A DNA stretch of 64,000 bases. It comes from Nocardia sp. CDC159 (GTDB lineage: Bacteria; Actinomycetota; Actinomycetes; Mycobacteriales; Mycobacteriaceae). Under the pieces are notes generated by a model. It was not told where the DNA came from, searched no databases, and worked only from the letters and a program-made list of their open reading frames with translations. Made by a program: the position numbers and the translations under genes. The DNA lies in contig NZ_JAMRXH010000010.1 of assembly GCF_023740735.1 (NCBI RefSeq), positions 204,224 to 268,223 on the forward strand, given 5' to 3'. Positions 8,563 to 17,490 of this stretch are shown piece after piece (positions within the stretch are counted from its first letter, which is position 1; every line of letters begins with the position of its first letter).

Positions 8563-9206
8563 TGTCCGGGGTCAGCGAGGTCGAGCTGCTGTCGATCTGG
8601 GAATCGGCGGCCGGGCAGGGCCCGATCGGGCGGGCGCTGGTGCTGGCGGTCGCCGGTGGGGCCGATGCGCGGACCGTCGCTCGGCTGAGCGTGGGCCGGC
8701 GCGACGAGTTCACGCATGTGCTGCGCGAGCGGTGGCTGGGTGACGAATTCGACTGTGTGGTGAGCTGTCCCGGTTGTGCGGTGGAGCTGGAATTGACGTT
8801 GTCCGCCGCGCAGCTGCGGCGCGCACCGGCCGAATCGGAAGGCGCGCTCTGCCGGGCGATCACCTCCGCCGATCTGCTGGCGGTGGCCGGAGCCGCCGAT
8901 CCGCGCCGAGAGCTGTTGTCGCGGTGTGTTTTCGGGCGAGCCGATGAGGCGGTAGTCGTCGCCGAGCTGGCGGCGCTGGATCCGCAGGCCGATGTGATGG
9001 TCGAACTCGATTGCGCGGTCTGCGAATACAAGTGGTCGGCTCCCTTCGAGATCAGCGCATATCTGTGGGCGGAGCTGGACGCGCATGCGCGGCGGCTGCT
9101 GTACGAGGTGCACGCGCTGGCGAGCTGCTACGGCTGGTCGGAGGCCGAGGTGTTGGCGGTGGGTCCGGCGCGGCGGCGGCGCTATCTGGAAATGGCGGCG
9201 TCATGA
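8562..9206 (+). CDS. T4 gp26-like baseplate protein with two CxxC pairs
   Basis: A 214-residue protein with CPGC at about residues 70-73 and CAVC at about 152-155, which could bind zinc, and a C-terminal block CYGWSEAEVLAVGPARRRRY. The arrangement matches the T4_baseplate/gp26-like family often found just after the tube gene in eCIS loci and tailed phages, where it is linked to baseplate hub or tube assembly. The ATG at 8562 overlaps the tube stop by one base. The function is assigned from position and motif pattern. Confidence 0.6.
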   Translation: MSGVSEVELLSIWESAAGQGPIGRALVLAVAGGADARTVARLSVGRRDEFTHVLRERWLGDEFDCVVSCPGCAVELELTLSAAQLRRAPAESEGALCRAITSADLLAVAGAADPRRELLSRCVFGRADEAVVVAELAALDPQADVMVELDCAVCEYKWSAPFEISAYLWAELDAHARRLLYEVHALASCYGWSEAEVLAVGPARRRRYLEMAAS

Positions 9207-9862
9207 CCGATTTCGTCGATCGACTGCTGGGCCGCGCGACCGGTGCGGCCATTCGGCCGATGATTCCCACATTGTTCGAGCCGTTGGCGAGGCGGCGCGC
9301 CGGGGAGCCGTTGGTGTTGGGCACGGTCACCGATACCGCGCACGGCGAAAACAGCGGCGGCGCGGCGGAACCCATCTGCCCACCAGCGGCACAGTCGCAT
9401 CCGATCCGGATCCTCCAGGCGCGCGAGCCTCGGCCGACGGTGGGTGCGTTGCCTCCGGAGCGGCAGCCGAGCTCCGCTGTGCCGGTCGCCGCGCCCGAAC
9501 CCGTGACGCAGTCGCGGTCGGGCGAGCCGCCGGTGACGGTACCGGTCGTCGAGCCACCGATGCCGTCGGAGCCGGCGCACAGGTCCGCGACGAGCGTGGT
9601 AGCGCACACCAAACTCGTTCACAGGCAATCGGTTCCGGTGTACGAGCCCGCCGCGGTCCCGCCCGCGTCCCCGTCCCGCCGAGCCACCGCGTCCCGTGCC
9701 GGACGCCCACCCGAACCCGAAGTGCGGATAAGCATAGGCCGGGTCGAGATCCGAGCTGCCGCCCCGGCCGCCGAGCCGACCCGCCGGACCGACCCGCCGA
9801 AACGGCCCCGCCTGAGCCTGGACGACTATCTGCGCGGGCGGGACGGAGGTGTCCGCTCATGA
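9203..9862 (+). CDS. Proline-rich eCIS-linked protein of unknown function
   Basis: A 219-residue protein with an N-terminal helix (MTDFVDRLLGRATGAAIRPM), a long low-complexity Pro/Ala/Val centre (about residues 60-170) with no fold expected, and a short C-terminal block VRISIGRVEIRAA followed by RPRLSLDDYLRGR. The end block looks like a conserved docking peptide. I have no family name. The gene overlaps both neighbours by 4 bp, between the gp26-like and Afp16-like genes. A role as a flexible linker or assembly tether is only a guess. Confidence 0.55.
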   Translation: MTDFVDRLLGRATGAAIRPMIPTLFEPLARRRAGEPLVLGTVTDTAHGENSGGAAEPICPPAAQSHPIRILQAREPRPTVGALPPERQPSSAVPVAAPEPVTQSRSGEPPVTVPVVEPPMPSEPAHRSATSVVAHTKLVHRQSVPVYEPAAVPPASPSRRATASRAGRPPEPEVRISIGRVEIRAAAPAAEPTRRTDPPKRPRLSLDDYLRGRDGGVRS

Positions 9863-11097
9863 GCGACGCGCGCGCCATCGAGGCGGTCACCAGGACGCTG
9901 CTGCAGCTCATCGACGATGCCGTCAACGACACCGGGCTGGGCTTCGGCGGCGGGGTGAAGGTGATCGCCCAGCCGCCGCACGAGGTGCGCACCGATATCG
10001 AACCGCTGCAATGCAATCTGTTCCTCTACCGCACCGAGGTGGACGCCGCGCTGCGCAACGAGGAGCCGCTCGAGCTGCGGCCGGGCGAGTCCGGGGATCC
10101 GCCGCTGCCGCTGGTGCTGCACTATCTGATCACGCCATATATCCAGGGCGGTAAGGATCCCGATGCGCATCGTCTGCTCGGCTTGGCCGTGCGCGCGGTG
10201 CACGAGCAGAGCCTGCTCAGTCGCCGAAGCCTCACCGATTCCGGCCCGTTCAGCAATGTCGCGGCGCAGCTGGACCGGATCCGGATCACCTGGCAGCCGC
10301 TGGCCGCGGGCGATATCTACTCGCTGTGGTCGGCGTTCCAGACGCCGTATCGGTTGTCGGCGGCCTTCGAGGTGCGCGTGGTGCTCATCGACAGCAGGCG
10401 TGCGCCGCGCGCCCCGGTGCCGGTGATCAAGCGTGGACTCGCCGACGAGGGACCGATTGCGCGCGGCGAGGTGAGCTCGCCCTTCCCGCAGTTGGAGCTC
10501 GCGTCGCCGCCGAACGGCCAGAGTGCGGCGCGTCTCGGTGACATCGTCGTGCTGCGGGGCGCCAATCTCGCGGCCGCGAGCGTGGCGGTGCACTTGGTGC
10601 ATCCGCTGCTGGCCGATCCCGTACCGGTCCCGGTGTCGAAGATCGCGGCCACCGCGGTCGAATTCGTCCTGCCCGCCGCGGGCATCCCCGCCGGACTGTG
10701 GTCGGTGGCGCTGGAGCTCACCGATACCGTTGCCGGACAACAGGTCTCGACCACGACCAATGCGGTACCGCTGGGCGTCGCGCCGCGGATCACCAGCGCC
10801 CTGCCGATCAGCGTGGCGCGTGATCCGGCAGGGGTGGCGACGGTCGGCCTCACCTGCGACCCGCCCGTGCGGTCGGGTCAGCCGGCATCGCTCATCGTCG
10901 GCGGCCGGGCGGTGGCCGAAAAGCGCTCCGGCACCGGCATCCCGATCACCGGGACCGCCCTGACGTTCGTCATCGACCGCGCCGAGCCGGGCGATCACCC
11001 GCTGCGGCTGCGGATCGCGGGCGTGGACAGTCTGCTGATCGATCGCTCGCAGCCCAAGCCGCGCTTCGACCCGGCCCAGACCCTGACGGTGACGTGA
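9859..11097 (+). CDS. Afp16/Pvc16-like tube-sheath terminator (DUF4255)
   Basis: A 412-residue protein. The first 190 residues match the DUF4255/Pvc16 N-terminal domain: AIEAVTRTLLQLIDDAV, DIEPLQCNLFLYRTEVD, LPLVLHYLITPY and RIRITWQPLAAGDIYSLWSA. The C-terminal half is beta-rich and contains IPT/TIG-like Ig-type segments (GDIVVLRGANLAAASVAV, IPAGLWSVALELTD). In Afp and PVC this protein caps the end of the tube and sheath and sets particle completion. The Ig-like extension is longer than in those proteins and could decorate the cap. Confidence 0.8.
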   Translation: MSDARAIEAVTRTLLQLIDDAVNDTGLGFGGGVKVIAQPPHEVRTDIEPLQCNLFLYRTEVDAALRNEEPLELRPGESGDPPLPLVLHYLITPYIQGGKDPDAHRLLGLAVRAVHEQSLLSRRSLTDSGPFSNVAAQLDRIRITWQPLAAGDIYSLWSAFQTPYRLSAAFEVRVVLIDSRRAPRAPVPVIKRGLADEGPIARGEVSSPFPQLELASPPNGQSAARLGDIVVLRGANLAAASVAVHLVHPLLADPVPVPVSKIAATAVEFVLPAAGIPAGLWSVALELTDTVAGQQVSTTTNAVPLGVAPRITSALPISVARDPAGVATVGLTCDPPVRSGQPASLIVGGRAVAEKRSGTGIPITGTALTFVIDRAEPGDHPLRLRIAGVDSLLIDRSQPKPRFDPAQTLTVT

Positions 11098-13286
11098 TGA
11101 GCCCGATCCTCGACCACGACGACTGGGAAACGGCCAACGGCCGCTTCCTGGCGGCCTCGCTGGCCTGGATCCGGCTGCTGCTGCGCCGCCGCATCGATGA
11201 ACGCGCCGGTATCGCGGTCGCACCTCGGCGGGGCTGGCCGGGCGGCCGCCGGGAGGAGGAGTTCTCCGCCCGGGTGACCGAGTCCCAGATCGCCACGGCC
11301 GCCGCCGATGTGACCGCCGCGGCGGATATTTCGCCGCCCCCGGCCCTGGTCCGGCTGGCCGGTCGCCTCGGCCTGTCGCGATTCGAGCGGGACACGCTGC
11401 TGCTCTGCGCGGCCGTCGAACTGGATCCGGCGGCGGGCCCGCTGTGCGCCCGCGCCCACGGCGACGAGCAGCTGCGCTGCCCGACCTTCGGCCTGGCCCT
11501 GGCGATCCTGCCGAATCCGGCGTGGGAGGCGGTCGCACCGTGCTCCGGTCTGCGCCGGTGGCGACTCATCGATATCACCCAACGCCCCGGCGAGGGCATC
11601 CTCACCGCGGGCCTACGCGTCGACGAGCGAATCCTCAACTACCTCAAGGGGCTCGACCATCTGGACATTCGCCTCACCCCCTTGGTCACCCAGCTGGAAC
11701 CGGCCGCGCGTCCGCTACCGCCCTCGCAGCAACGAGTCGCCGAGGAGCTCGCTCGGGAATGGCGTGGGGACACCCCGGGCGGGCCGAGCGTCCAGTCTGC
11801 GGGGGCAAACGCCCGCGAATCGCGTGGGGACACGCTCAGCGGTCAGCAGGTCGAGGTGGAATCGACCGATGATTCGCTGTCGTCCTCGCAGCGCGGGGTG
11901 GCCGACGACCGCGCTCGCGAGTGGCGCGGGTTCGTCCCGAGCGCGCCGATCATCCAGTTGGCCGGGGCGGAACCGGCTGCCAAGCAACTGGTTACCGCGC
12001 AGGCCGCCGCCCATTCGGGCCTCGTCGTCTATCGGCTGCCCGCCGCGCTGTTGCCTGCCGCACCGGTGGAGCTCGATGAGTTGGCGCGGCTGTGGGAGCG
12101 GGAGGCGGTGCTTGCGCCGCTGGTGCTGTATCTGGACGCGCAGGAGGTCGATGAGGGTGGGGCGGATCGGCCGCCGGTGGAGCGATTTCTGACGCGGGTG
12201 CGGGGGCGATGTGTGCTGGCCAGTCGGGAGAGCTGGTCGGAGGCGGGGCGTCGGGCGCTGGTGCTGGATGTGGCCGCGCCGACGGCCGATGAGCGGGCGG
12301 TGGCCTGGCGCGAAGCTCTGTCGCCGGGCGCCGACGCGGGTGTGATCGATGCGCTGTCGGCGCAGTTCGCGCTGGAGGACAGCGATATTCGCGAGGTGGC
12401 GCGGACGGCGGGGGGTAGCGCGGAGCAGGCGTGGCGGGCCTGCCGGGCGCGGACCCGGCCGCGGATGGACGCGCTGGCGCAGCGGCTGGAACCGCGGGTG
12501 GGGTGGGACGATATCGTGCTGCCCGATGCGGTGCTGGCGGTGCTGCACCGGATCACCGATCAGGTATCGCATCGGACCACCGTCTACCAGCAGTGGGGAT
12601 TCGGGGCCCGGATCAGCCGTGGGCTCGGGGTGAGCGTGCTGTTCGCCGGGCCGAGCGGCACCGGTAAGACGATGGCGGCCGAAGTGCTTGCGGCGCAACT
12701 GAAACTGGATCTGTACCGGATCGATCCCTCCGAGGTCGTCGACAAGTACATCGGCGAGACCGAGAAGAAGCTGCGCCGCGTCTTCGACGCCGCCGAACGC
12801 GGCGGGGCGATGCTGTTCTTCGACGAGGCCGATTCCTACTACGGCCGCCGCAGCGAGGTGAAGGATTCGCACGATCGCTACGCCAATATCCAGATCAACT
12901 ATCTGCTGCAGCGCATGGAGACCTATCGCGGCCTGGCCATCCTGGCCACCAATCTGCGCAGTGCGCTCGATCCGGCCTTCCTGCGGCGGCTGCGATTCAT
13001 CGTGGACTTCCCGTTCCCCGGCATCGCGGAGCGAAAGGGCATCTGGGAGCGCTCCTTTCCCACCGACGCACCCGTGGCCGGACTGGACTTCGATCGGCTC
13101 GCGCGGCTGCCCGTCAGCGGCGGCATGGCCCGCAATATCGCGGTCAACGCCGCCTTCCTGGCCGCGGCCCGCGGCGGCGACATCACCATGCGCGAGGCGC
13201 TCGCGGCGGCACGCACCGAATTCGAGAAGCTGGAGCTGCCGATCCGGGACCGCGACTTCGTCATCGACGAGGTGAGCGAGTCATGA
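11097..13286 (+). CDS. eCIS AAA+ ATPase (Afp15-like)
   Basis: A 729-residue protein with a long N-terminal region and a C-terminal AAA+ domain. Walker A GPSGTGKT has its Lys at residue 524; Walker B AMLFFDEAD has Asp576 and Glu577; sensor 1 ILATNLRSALD and the arginine-finger region FLRRLRFIVDFPFP follow. Afp15-type ATPases are found in nearly all eCIS loci and are thought to aid assembly or quality control. Residues of about 209-280 contain an imperfect internal duplication (see repeat feature) that sits outside the ATPase fold. The ATG at 11097 overlaps the preceding stop. Confidence 0.9.
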   Translation: MSPILDHDDWETANGRFLAASLAWIRLLLRRRIDERAGIAVAPRRGWPGGRREEEFSARVTESQIATAAADVTAAADISPPPALVRLAGRLGLSRFERDTLLLCAAVELDPAAGPLCARAHGDEQLRCPTFGLALAILPNPAWEAVAPCSGLRRWRLIDITQRPGEGILTAGLRVDERILNYLKGLDHLDIRLTPLVTQLEPAARPLPPSQQRVAEELAREWRGDTPGGPSVQSAGANARESRGDTLSGQQVEVESTDDSLSSSQRGVADDRAREWRGFVPSAPIIQLAGAEPAAKQLVTAQAAAHSGLVVYRLPAALLPAAPVELDELARLWEREAVLAPLVLYLDAQEVDEGGADRPPVERFLTRVRGRCVLASRESWSEAGRRALVLDVAAPTADERAVAWREALSPGADAGVIDALSAQFALEDSDIREVARTAGGSAEQAWRACRARTRPRMDALAQRLEPRVGWDDIVLPDAVLAVLHRITDQVSHRTTVYQQWGFGARISRGLGVSVLFAGPSGTGKTMAAEVLAAQLKLDLYRIDPSEVVDKYIGETEKKLRRVFDAAERGGAMLFFDEADSYYGRRSEVKDSHDRYANIQINYLLQRMETYRGLAILATNLRSALDPAFLRRLRFIVDFPFPGIAERKGIWERSFPTDAPVAGLDFDRLARLPVSGGMARNIAVNAAFLAAARGGDITMREALAAARTEFEKLELPIRDRDFVIDEVSES
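11721..11935 (+). repeat. Imperfect internal repeats inside the AAA+ ATPase gene
   Basis: A block at 11721-11769 (protein PSQQRVAEELAREWRG) is repeated 162 bp later at 11883-11930 (SSQRGVADDRAREWRG), which is 54 codons. The core GCTCGGGAATGGCGTGGGGA at 11751 also recurs exactly 60 bp later at 11811 (ARESRGDT). The intervals are multiples of three, so the frame is kept. This points to in-frame duplication in a non-conserved linker. Confidence 0.7.
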
Positions 13287-13555
13287 CCATCGAGGTGCGG
13301 ATCGATCGGATCGTGGTGGATACCGCGGTGCGGCACGGGTGTTCGAGGACGGATGCCGTCGCCGTGCGAGAGGCCGTGTGCGCCGAACTGACCCGGCTGC
13401 TGGCCACGACCTCGGCCGCGTCGTGGCGGGCGGGTGAGCGACGCCGAATCACCGTGCACGCGAACGAAATCGCGGCCGATCCGGCCGCATGGGGTGGGAT
13501 CATCGCGCGCTCGCTGTGCGCCGGACTGTTCGACGGCGAACGGGGCGCACGATGA
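13283..13555 (+). CDS. Small eCIS-linked protein, unknown function
   Basis: A 90-residue protein overlapping the ATPase stop and the cargo start by 4 bp each. It has an amphipathic pattern, IDRIVVDTAVRHGCSRTDAV near the start and WGGIIARSLCAGLF near the end, with no signal peptide or membrane segment. Small proteins in this position, just before a DUF4157 gene, recur in actinobacterial eCIS loci as far as I recall. It might be a chaperone or loading factor for the following cargo; this is inference from position only. Confidence 0.6.
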   Translation: MTIEVRIDRIVVDTAVRHGCSRTDAVAVREAVCAELTRLLATTSAASWRAGERRRITVHANEIAADPAAWGGIIARSLCAGLFDGERGAR

Positions 13556-15402
13556 CGGCCCAGCATATGGAACCCCAGCCCGAACCGACGGTTCGCCCGC
13601 CCGTCGCGCGCGACGCGGCACCGGATGCCGTCGGCGAGGCGCTGGCCGGGCCGGGACGCCCGCTCGAGCCCGACGAGCGGGCACGGATGCAAGGCCGATT
13701 CGGTAGCGACTTCAGCGCGATTCGCGTACATACCGATGCCCGCGCGGGCGATTCCGCACGTGCGATCGATGCCCGCGCCTACACCGCGGGCAAGGACATC
13801 GTCTTCGCCCCCGGCGAATACCACAGCGGCGCATCCGATTCCGAGCGCCTGTTGGAACACGAGCTGATGCACACCACGCAGCAGCGTCCGCTCTCCGGCG
13901 CGGATCTCGGCGACCTGCGCGTCGGCGATCGCGACGACCCCGCCGAGCACGGCGAGACGCTCACCACCGCGCCGATCGTGCGGCGGCAACCGACCGGATC
14001 GAATATCCCGCCCGCGCACGCCCGCGGGCACGCCGGGGAACAGGGCATGGGATTTCTTGGCTACCGCGCCGAGGACGGCTGGTTCTTCCTCGAGGGTCCC
14101 AGCGGTGCGAAGGGCCACGGCATCACCGCCACCGGGTTCGACGGCGTGGCCGTGCGGACCAAGGGCGCGATCGAGATCCACATCCTGGACAACAAGTCCC
14201 TCGCCCGCGAGGGCAATGTGTCCAGCGCGTCGGCGCTGACCAAGAACCTCGGCAAGAATCTCGACAAGCTGATCAGCCGGATCGGCTCCAAGGATTTCGA
14301 CGATGTTCCGCGTATCGGCGAGATTCGCGCGGAACTGGCCGCGGCGCGCAAGGCCCTGGCCGCCGGGCAGAAGCTTTCGACGACGGTCCGGCTCATCGTC
14401 ACCGGTGTCGGCGGCCGTTCGACCGGGGTCACCGCCCGGCTCGCCGGGCAGGGGGTCGAATTCAGGGACCTCGACGCACCGCCGCCGAAGGCGGGCACAA
14501 AGGTGGGCGAAGCGCCGAAACCGGGCACGAAGGTCGAGGTAGCGCCCAAGGCGCCGGAGGCGAAACCGGCGGCCCCGAAAGTTGTTGTCCCGCCCAAGGA
14601 ACCGGAGGTGAAACCGGCCGCGCCCAAGGTGGCCCCGAAAGGAACCCCGCGCACCGGCGGCCGGTCCGGGGGCGGCGGCGCGGGAGTCGGCATCGCGGTC
14701 GGCGGGGCGATCGTCGACGTGATCGCGCAACTGGTCGTGCAGCATTACGTGCAGGACATTCTCGACGAGAAGAACGCCGAGGCGTTTTCCCGCGATCTGG
14801 ACAAGTATCAGGACCGCATCGACAAGCTGATCACCGCCCAGCAGGCGACCATCGACCGCCTCGCGGCGGCGGGCACCCCCACCTTCGTCAACATCACCCT
14901 GCTGGTGCGCTATCAAACCGATGTCTCGGGCCAGCTGGGCGGCGGCACCGCCTATATGGGCATGGATCTGAAGAGCCTGGTGATCAGCGGTAACCGCATC
15001 GAGACGGTGTCGGTGACCGAGGCCTCCCGGGGTTGGGGCGCGGCGGCGCGCGAGGCGTATCTCGGCAGCTCCGAGCGGCTGATCTCGTTCTCGCTCGGCT
15101 ATCCGGATCTGCGGATGGCGAGCAAGGAGGATCCGCGCGCCTCCGGCGGCGGGTGTTTCATCGCGACGGCCTGCTACGGCTCACCATCGGCCCGGGAGGT
15201 GCTGGTACTGCGCACGTTCCGGGACCGTGTCCTGCGAACCCACGCCACGGGACGCGCTTTCGTCCGGGCGTACTACCGGCTGTCGCCGCCGCTGGCGAAT
15301 TCCCTGCGGCGGCACGAGTGGCCGCGTGTCCTCGTCCGGACCGCCGCGATCGCCCCGCTCGCGCGGGCCGCGGCGGCATATCTGGAACGGAGAGACCGAT
15401 GA
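13552..15402 (+). CDS. DUF4157 (eCIS core domain) cargo protein with nuclease-like segment and CFI-box C-terminus
   Basis: A 616-residue multidomain protein. Residues 30-110 are the DUF4157 domain found in eCIS cargo: DFSAIRVHTDARA, AYTAGKDIVFAPGEY and the HELMH metalloprotease-like motif at 103-107. Residues of about 165-300 include FDGVAVRTKGAIEIHILDNK, where Asp197, Asp213 and Lys215 fit a PD-(D/E)xK pattern, so this may be a nuclease toxin. A Pro/Lys repeat linker (about 315-370) precedes a hydrophobic Gly-rich stretch (about 376-395). The end carries CFIATACYG at 535-543, the CFI-box C-terminal domain of unknown role. It is the likely first payload of the particle. Nuclease activity is inferred. 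Confidence 0.7.
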   Translation: MTAQHMEPQPEPTVRPPVARDAAPDAVGEALAGPGRPLEPDERARMQGRFGSDFSAIRVHTDARAGDSARAIDARAYTAGKDIVFAPGEYHSGASDSERLLEHELMHTTQQRPLSGADLGDLRVGDRDDPAEHGETLTTAPIVRRQPTGSNIPPAHARGHAGEQGMGFLGYRAEDGWFFLEGPSGAKGHGITATGFDGVAVRTKGAIEIHILDNKSLAREGNVSSASALTKNLGKNLDKLISRIGSKDFDDVPRIGEIRAELAAARKALAAGQKLSTTVRLIVTGVGGRSTGVTARLAGQGVEFRDLDAPPPKAGTKVGEAPKPGTKVEVAPKAPEAKPAAPKVVVPPKEPEVKPAAPKVAPKGTPRTGGRSGGGGAGVGIAVGGAIVDVIAQLVVQHYVQDILDEKNAEAFSRDLDKYQDRIDKLITAQQATIDRLAAAGTPTFVNITLLVRYQTDVSGQLGGGTAYMGMDLKSLVISGNRIETVSVTEASRGWGAAAREAYLGSSERLISFSLGYPDLRMASKEDPRASGGGCFIATACYGSPSAREVLVLRTFRDRVLRTHATGRAFVRAYYRLSPPLANSLRRHEWPRVLVRTAAIAPLARAAAAYLERRDR

Positions 15403-16031
15403 GCGGCTTTCCGGGACGCGCGAAATCGGTACGCGGCGGATTCGTCCTGGTCGATCCGGATACCGGGCAGCCGGTGAAAACCATTCCGTTCCAATTCAAT
15501 CCGGATACCCTCACCCGCACACTGCAGCCGCAGGGCATCGGCAGCGAGCCCGGGGATCGGCTGGAGGCGCTGCGGTTGAAGGGCCCACCGCACGAAACGA
15601 TGAAGTTCGAGGCCGAATTCGACGCCGCCGACGCCGCCGACAAACATCCGGACGGCCTGCATCCGGTGCTGGCGGCGCTGGAACTGAGCATGTACCCGAA
15701 CGTCGCGCAGCTGCGCGAGGAGGATGCCCAGGCCGGGCGGGGCACCCTGGAGATCGCGCCGGTCGAAGCGCCGCTGACCGTTCTCGTGCTCGGGCCCAAA
15801 CGCGTTGTGCCGGTGCGGATCGCCGATTTCAGCGTCACCGAGGAGGCGTTCGATCAGGCGCTCGCGCCGATCCGCGCGAAGGTGAGCATCGGGGTGCGCG
15901 TGCTGACCGTCGACGATCTGGGTTATCGGCACAAGGGCGGGCTGCTGTACCTGGCCCATCAGTCGCAGAAGGAGCGCTTCGCGCATCCGGTCGATTCCGC
16001 ACTCGGCACGCTCGGCGTGTCCTCGATCTAG
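15399..16031 (+). CDS. eCIS Afp7/Pvc7-like tube-baseplate protein
   Basis: A 210-residue protein with PFQFNPDTLTRTLQPQ near the start, PPHETMKFEAEFDAAD, and a late PVRIADFSVTEEAFDQALAP block. These match the N-terminal domain of Afp7/Pvc7 (contractile injection system tube protein), which joins tube and baseplate. Afp7 carries a LysM domain at its C-terminus; here that part appears to be encoded by the separate next gene. ATG at 15399 overlaps the cargo stop by 4 bp. Confidence 0.8.
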   Translation: MSGFPGRAKSVRGGFVLVDPDTGQPVKTIPFQFNPDTLTRTLQPQGIGSEPGDRLEALRLKGPPHETMKFEAEFDAADAADKHPDGLHPVLAALELSMYPNVAQLREEDAQAGRGTLEIAPVEAPLTVLVLGPKRVVPVRIADFSVTEEAFDQALAPIRAKVSIGVRVLTVDDLGYRHKGGLLYLAHQSQKERFAHPVDSALGTLGVSSI

Positions 16032-16040
16032 GGGTATGAC

Positions 16041-16376
16041 ATGTTCGCCGCAACCAGTCGCTACCAGGGGATTCCAATAGCGGTTCAGCACACCGCCGAC
16101 GGCCGGGCGATCACCTACGTGCGCCGCCGTATTCTGCCGCAGCCGGAGGATCTCGCCCAGATCGGTTCGCACACCGTGCGTCCCGCGCGGCGATCGGATC
16201 ACATCGCCTTCGCGGTCTTCGGCGACGCCGAACAGTGGTGGCGGCTCGCCGACGGCAACCGGGCCGACGATCCGGACGAGCTGACCGCCCGCCCCGGCCG
16301 GATTCTGCGGGTGACGCTGCCGTCGCAGCTGCCCGCGGGCGGCCTGATCGCCGAGGCGGGTCCCGGCCATGGCTAA
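16041..16376 (+). CDS. Small gp53/LysM-like baseplate protein
   Basis: A 111-residue protein: ITYVRRRILPQP, then a core with HTVRPARRSDHIAFAVFGDA and EQWWRLADGNRADDPDELTA. The pattern 'residence in a slot, WWRLADGN, then GRxLRVxLP' matches the short LysM-type or gp53-like wedge proteins that follow Afp7-type genes. It starts 9 bp after the Afp7-like gene and overlaps the hub gene by 8 bp. Role: probable structural component of the inner baseplate. Confidence 0.65.
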   Translation: MFAATSRYQGIPIAVQHTADGRAITYVRRRILPQPEDLAQIGSHTVRPARRSDHIAFAVFGDAEQWWRLADGNRADDPDELTARPGRILRVTLPSQLPAGGLIAEAGPGHG

Positions 16377-17490
16377 GAGCCTGCAGGTGCAACTGCTGAT
16401 GGGGCCGGTGGTGCCGCGGCCGGTGCCGCGGCCACTCATCGACGCGCTGCAGTCGGTGCAGGTCACCACGAGTGCGGGACAGCGCAGCGGTTTCCAGCTG
16501 ACCTTCGCGGTGAGCAAGAACTCGCTCATCGCCGACACCCTGCTGCCCACCGGACTGCTCGATCCGCCCGCGCGGGTGGTGATCGTGGGGCTGCTCGGCG
16601 GGCTGCCGGAGGTACTGATCGATGGTGTGATCACCCGTCACGAATTCGGGCCCGCCGAGACCCCGGGTCAGTCCACGCTGACCCTCACCGGTGAGGACCT
16701 TACGCTGCTGATGGATCTGCGTCACGAGCACGAGTGCTATCCGGCCATGCCGTTCAACGTGCGGGTCATGCTCATCCTGCTGAAATACGCGCGCTACGGC
16801 ATCATTCCGGCCGCCGTGCCGCCGGTGATCGTGAGCGTGCCCAATCCGTTGCAGAGCATTCCCATCCAGTCGGGCACCGATCTGGAATACGTGCGGGCGC
16901 TGGCGTCGGAGGCGGGATATTCGTTCTTCCTCATCCCGGGACCGGTTCCAGGGGTGAGCACCGCGTACTGGGGCCCGGAGGTCAGGGCCGGAATGGTGCA
17001 GCCCGCCCTGACCGTGAACAGCGGCACCGCGACCAATGTCGAATCGCTGTCGTTCGGTTTCGACGGCCTGGCACGCACGCAATACACCATTCATTTCACC
17101 GAGCCGAACACCAAACTCGGTATCGCCGTGCCGATTCCGGACATCTCGCTGCTGCGCCCGCCGCTGGCGCCGCGCCCGGCGATCGCGCTGCGCGAACAGC
17201 CGCTACCCGATGTGGACGATCGGCCCGTCATGGATATCGCCCTGCGCGGGCTCGGCGAATCCGCGCGCGGCGCCGATGCGGTGACCGCGCAGGGCAAACT
17301 CGACGTGCTGCGCTACGGCCACGTGCTGAAGGCGCGCAGCCTGGTCGGCGTGCGCGGGGCCGGAATCACCTACGACGGACTGTATTACGTCGCCAGCGTC
17401 ACTCACGACATCAAACGCGGTGAGTACAAGCAGAGCTTCACCCTCACCCGCGACGGTTTCGGTCCCCTGATCCCGAAGGTGCTGCCATGA
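16369..17490 (+). CDS. eCIS baseplate hub protein (gp27/late control D-like)
   Basis: A 373-residue protein with VQVTTSAGQRSGFQLTFAVS, VLIDGVITRHEFGP, LTLTGEDLTLLMDL and SIPIQSGTDLEYVRALASEA, which are hallmarks of the gp27/VgrG N-terminal hub fold. A late VGVRGAGITYDGLYYVASVT and TFTLTRDG-like end is also typical. In Afp8 the hub and the OB-fold spike are one chain; here the spike is the separate next gene, starting 4 bp before this stop. Confidence 0.85.
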   Translation: MAKSLQVQLLMGPVVPRPVPRPLIDALQSVQVTTSAGQRSGFQLTFAVSKNSLIADTLLPTGLLDPPARVVIVGLLGGLPEVLIDGVITRHEFGPAETPGQSTLTLTGEDLTLLMDLRHEHECYPAMPFNVRVMLILLKYARYGIIPAAVPPVIVSVPNPLQSIPIQSGTDLEYVRALASEAGYSFFLIPGPVPGVSTAYWGPEVRAGMVQPALTVNSGTATNVESLSFGFDGLARTQYTIHFTEPNTKLGIAVPIPDISLLRPPLAPRPAIALREQPLPDVDDRPVMDIALRGLGESARGADAVTAQGKLDVLRYGHVLKARSLVGVRGAGITYDGLYYVASVTHDIKRGEYKQSFTLTRDGFGPLIPKVLP

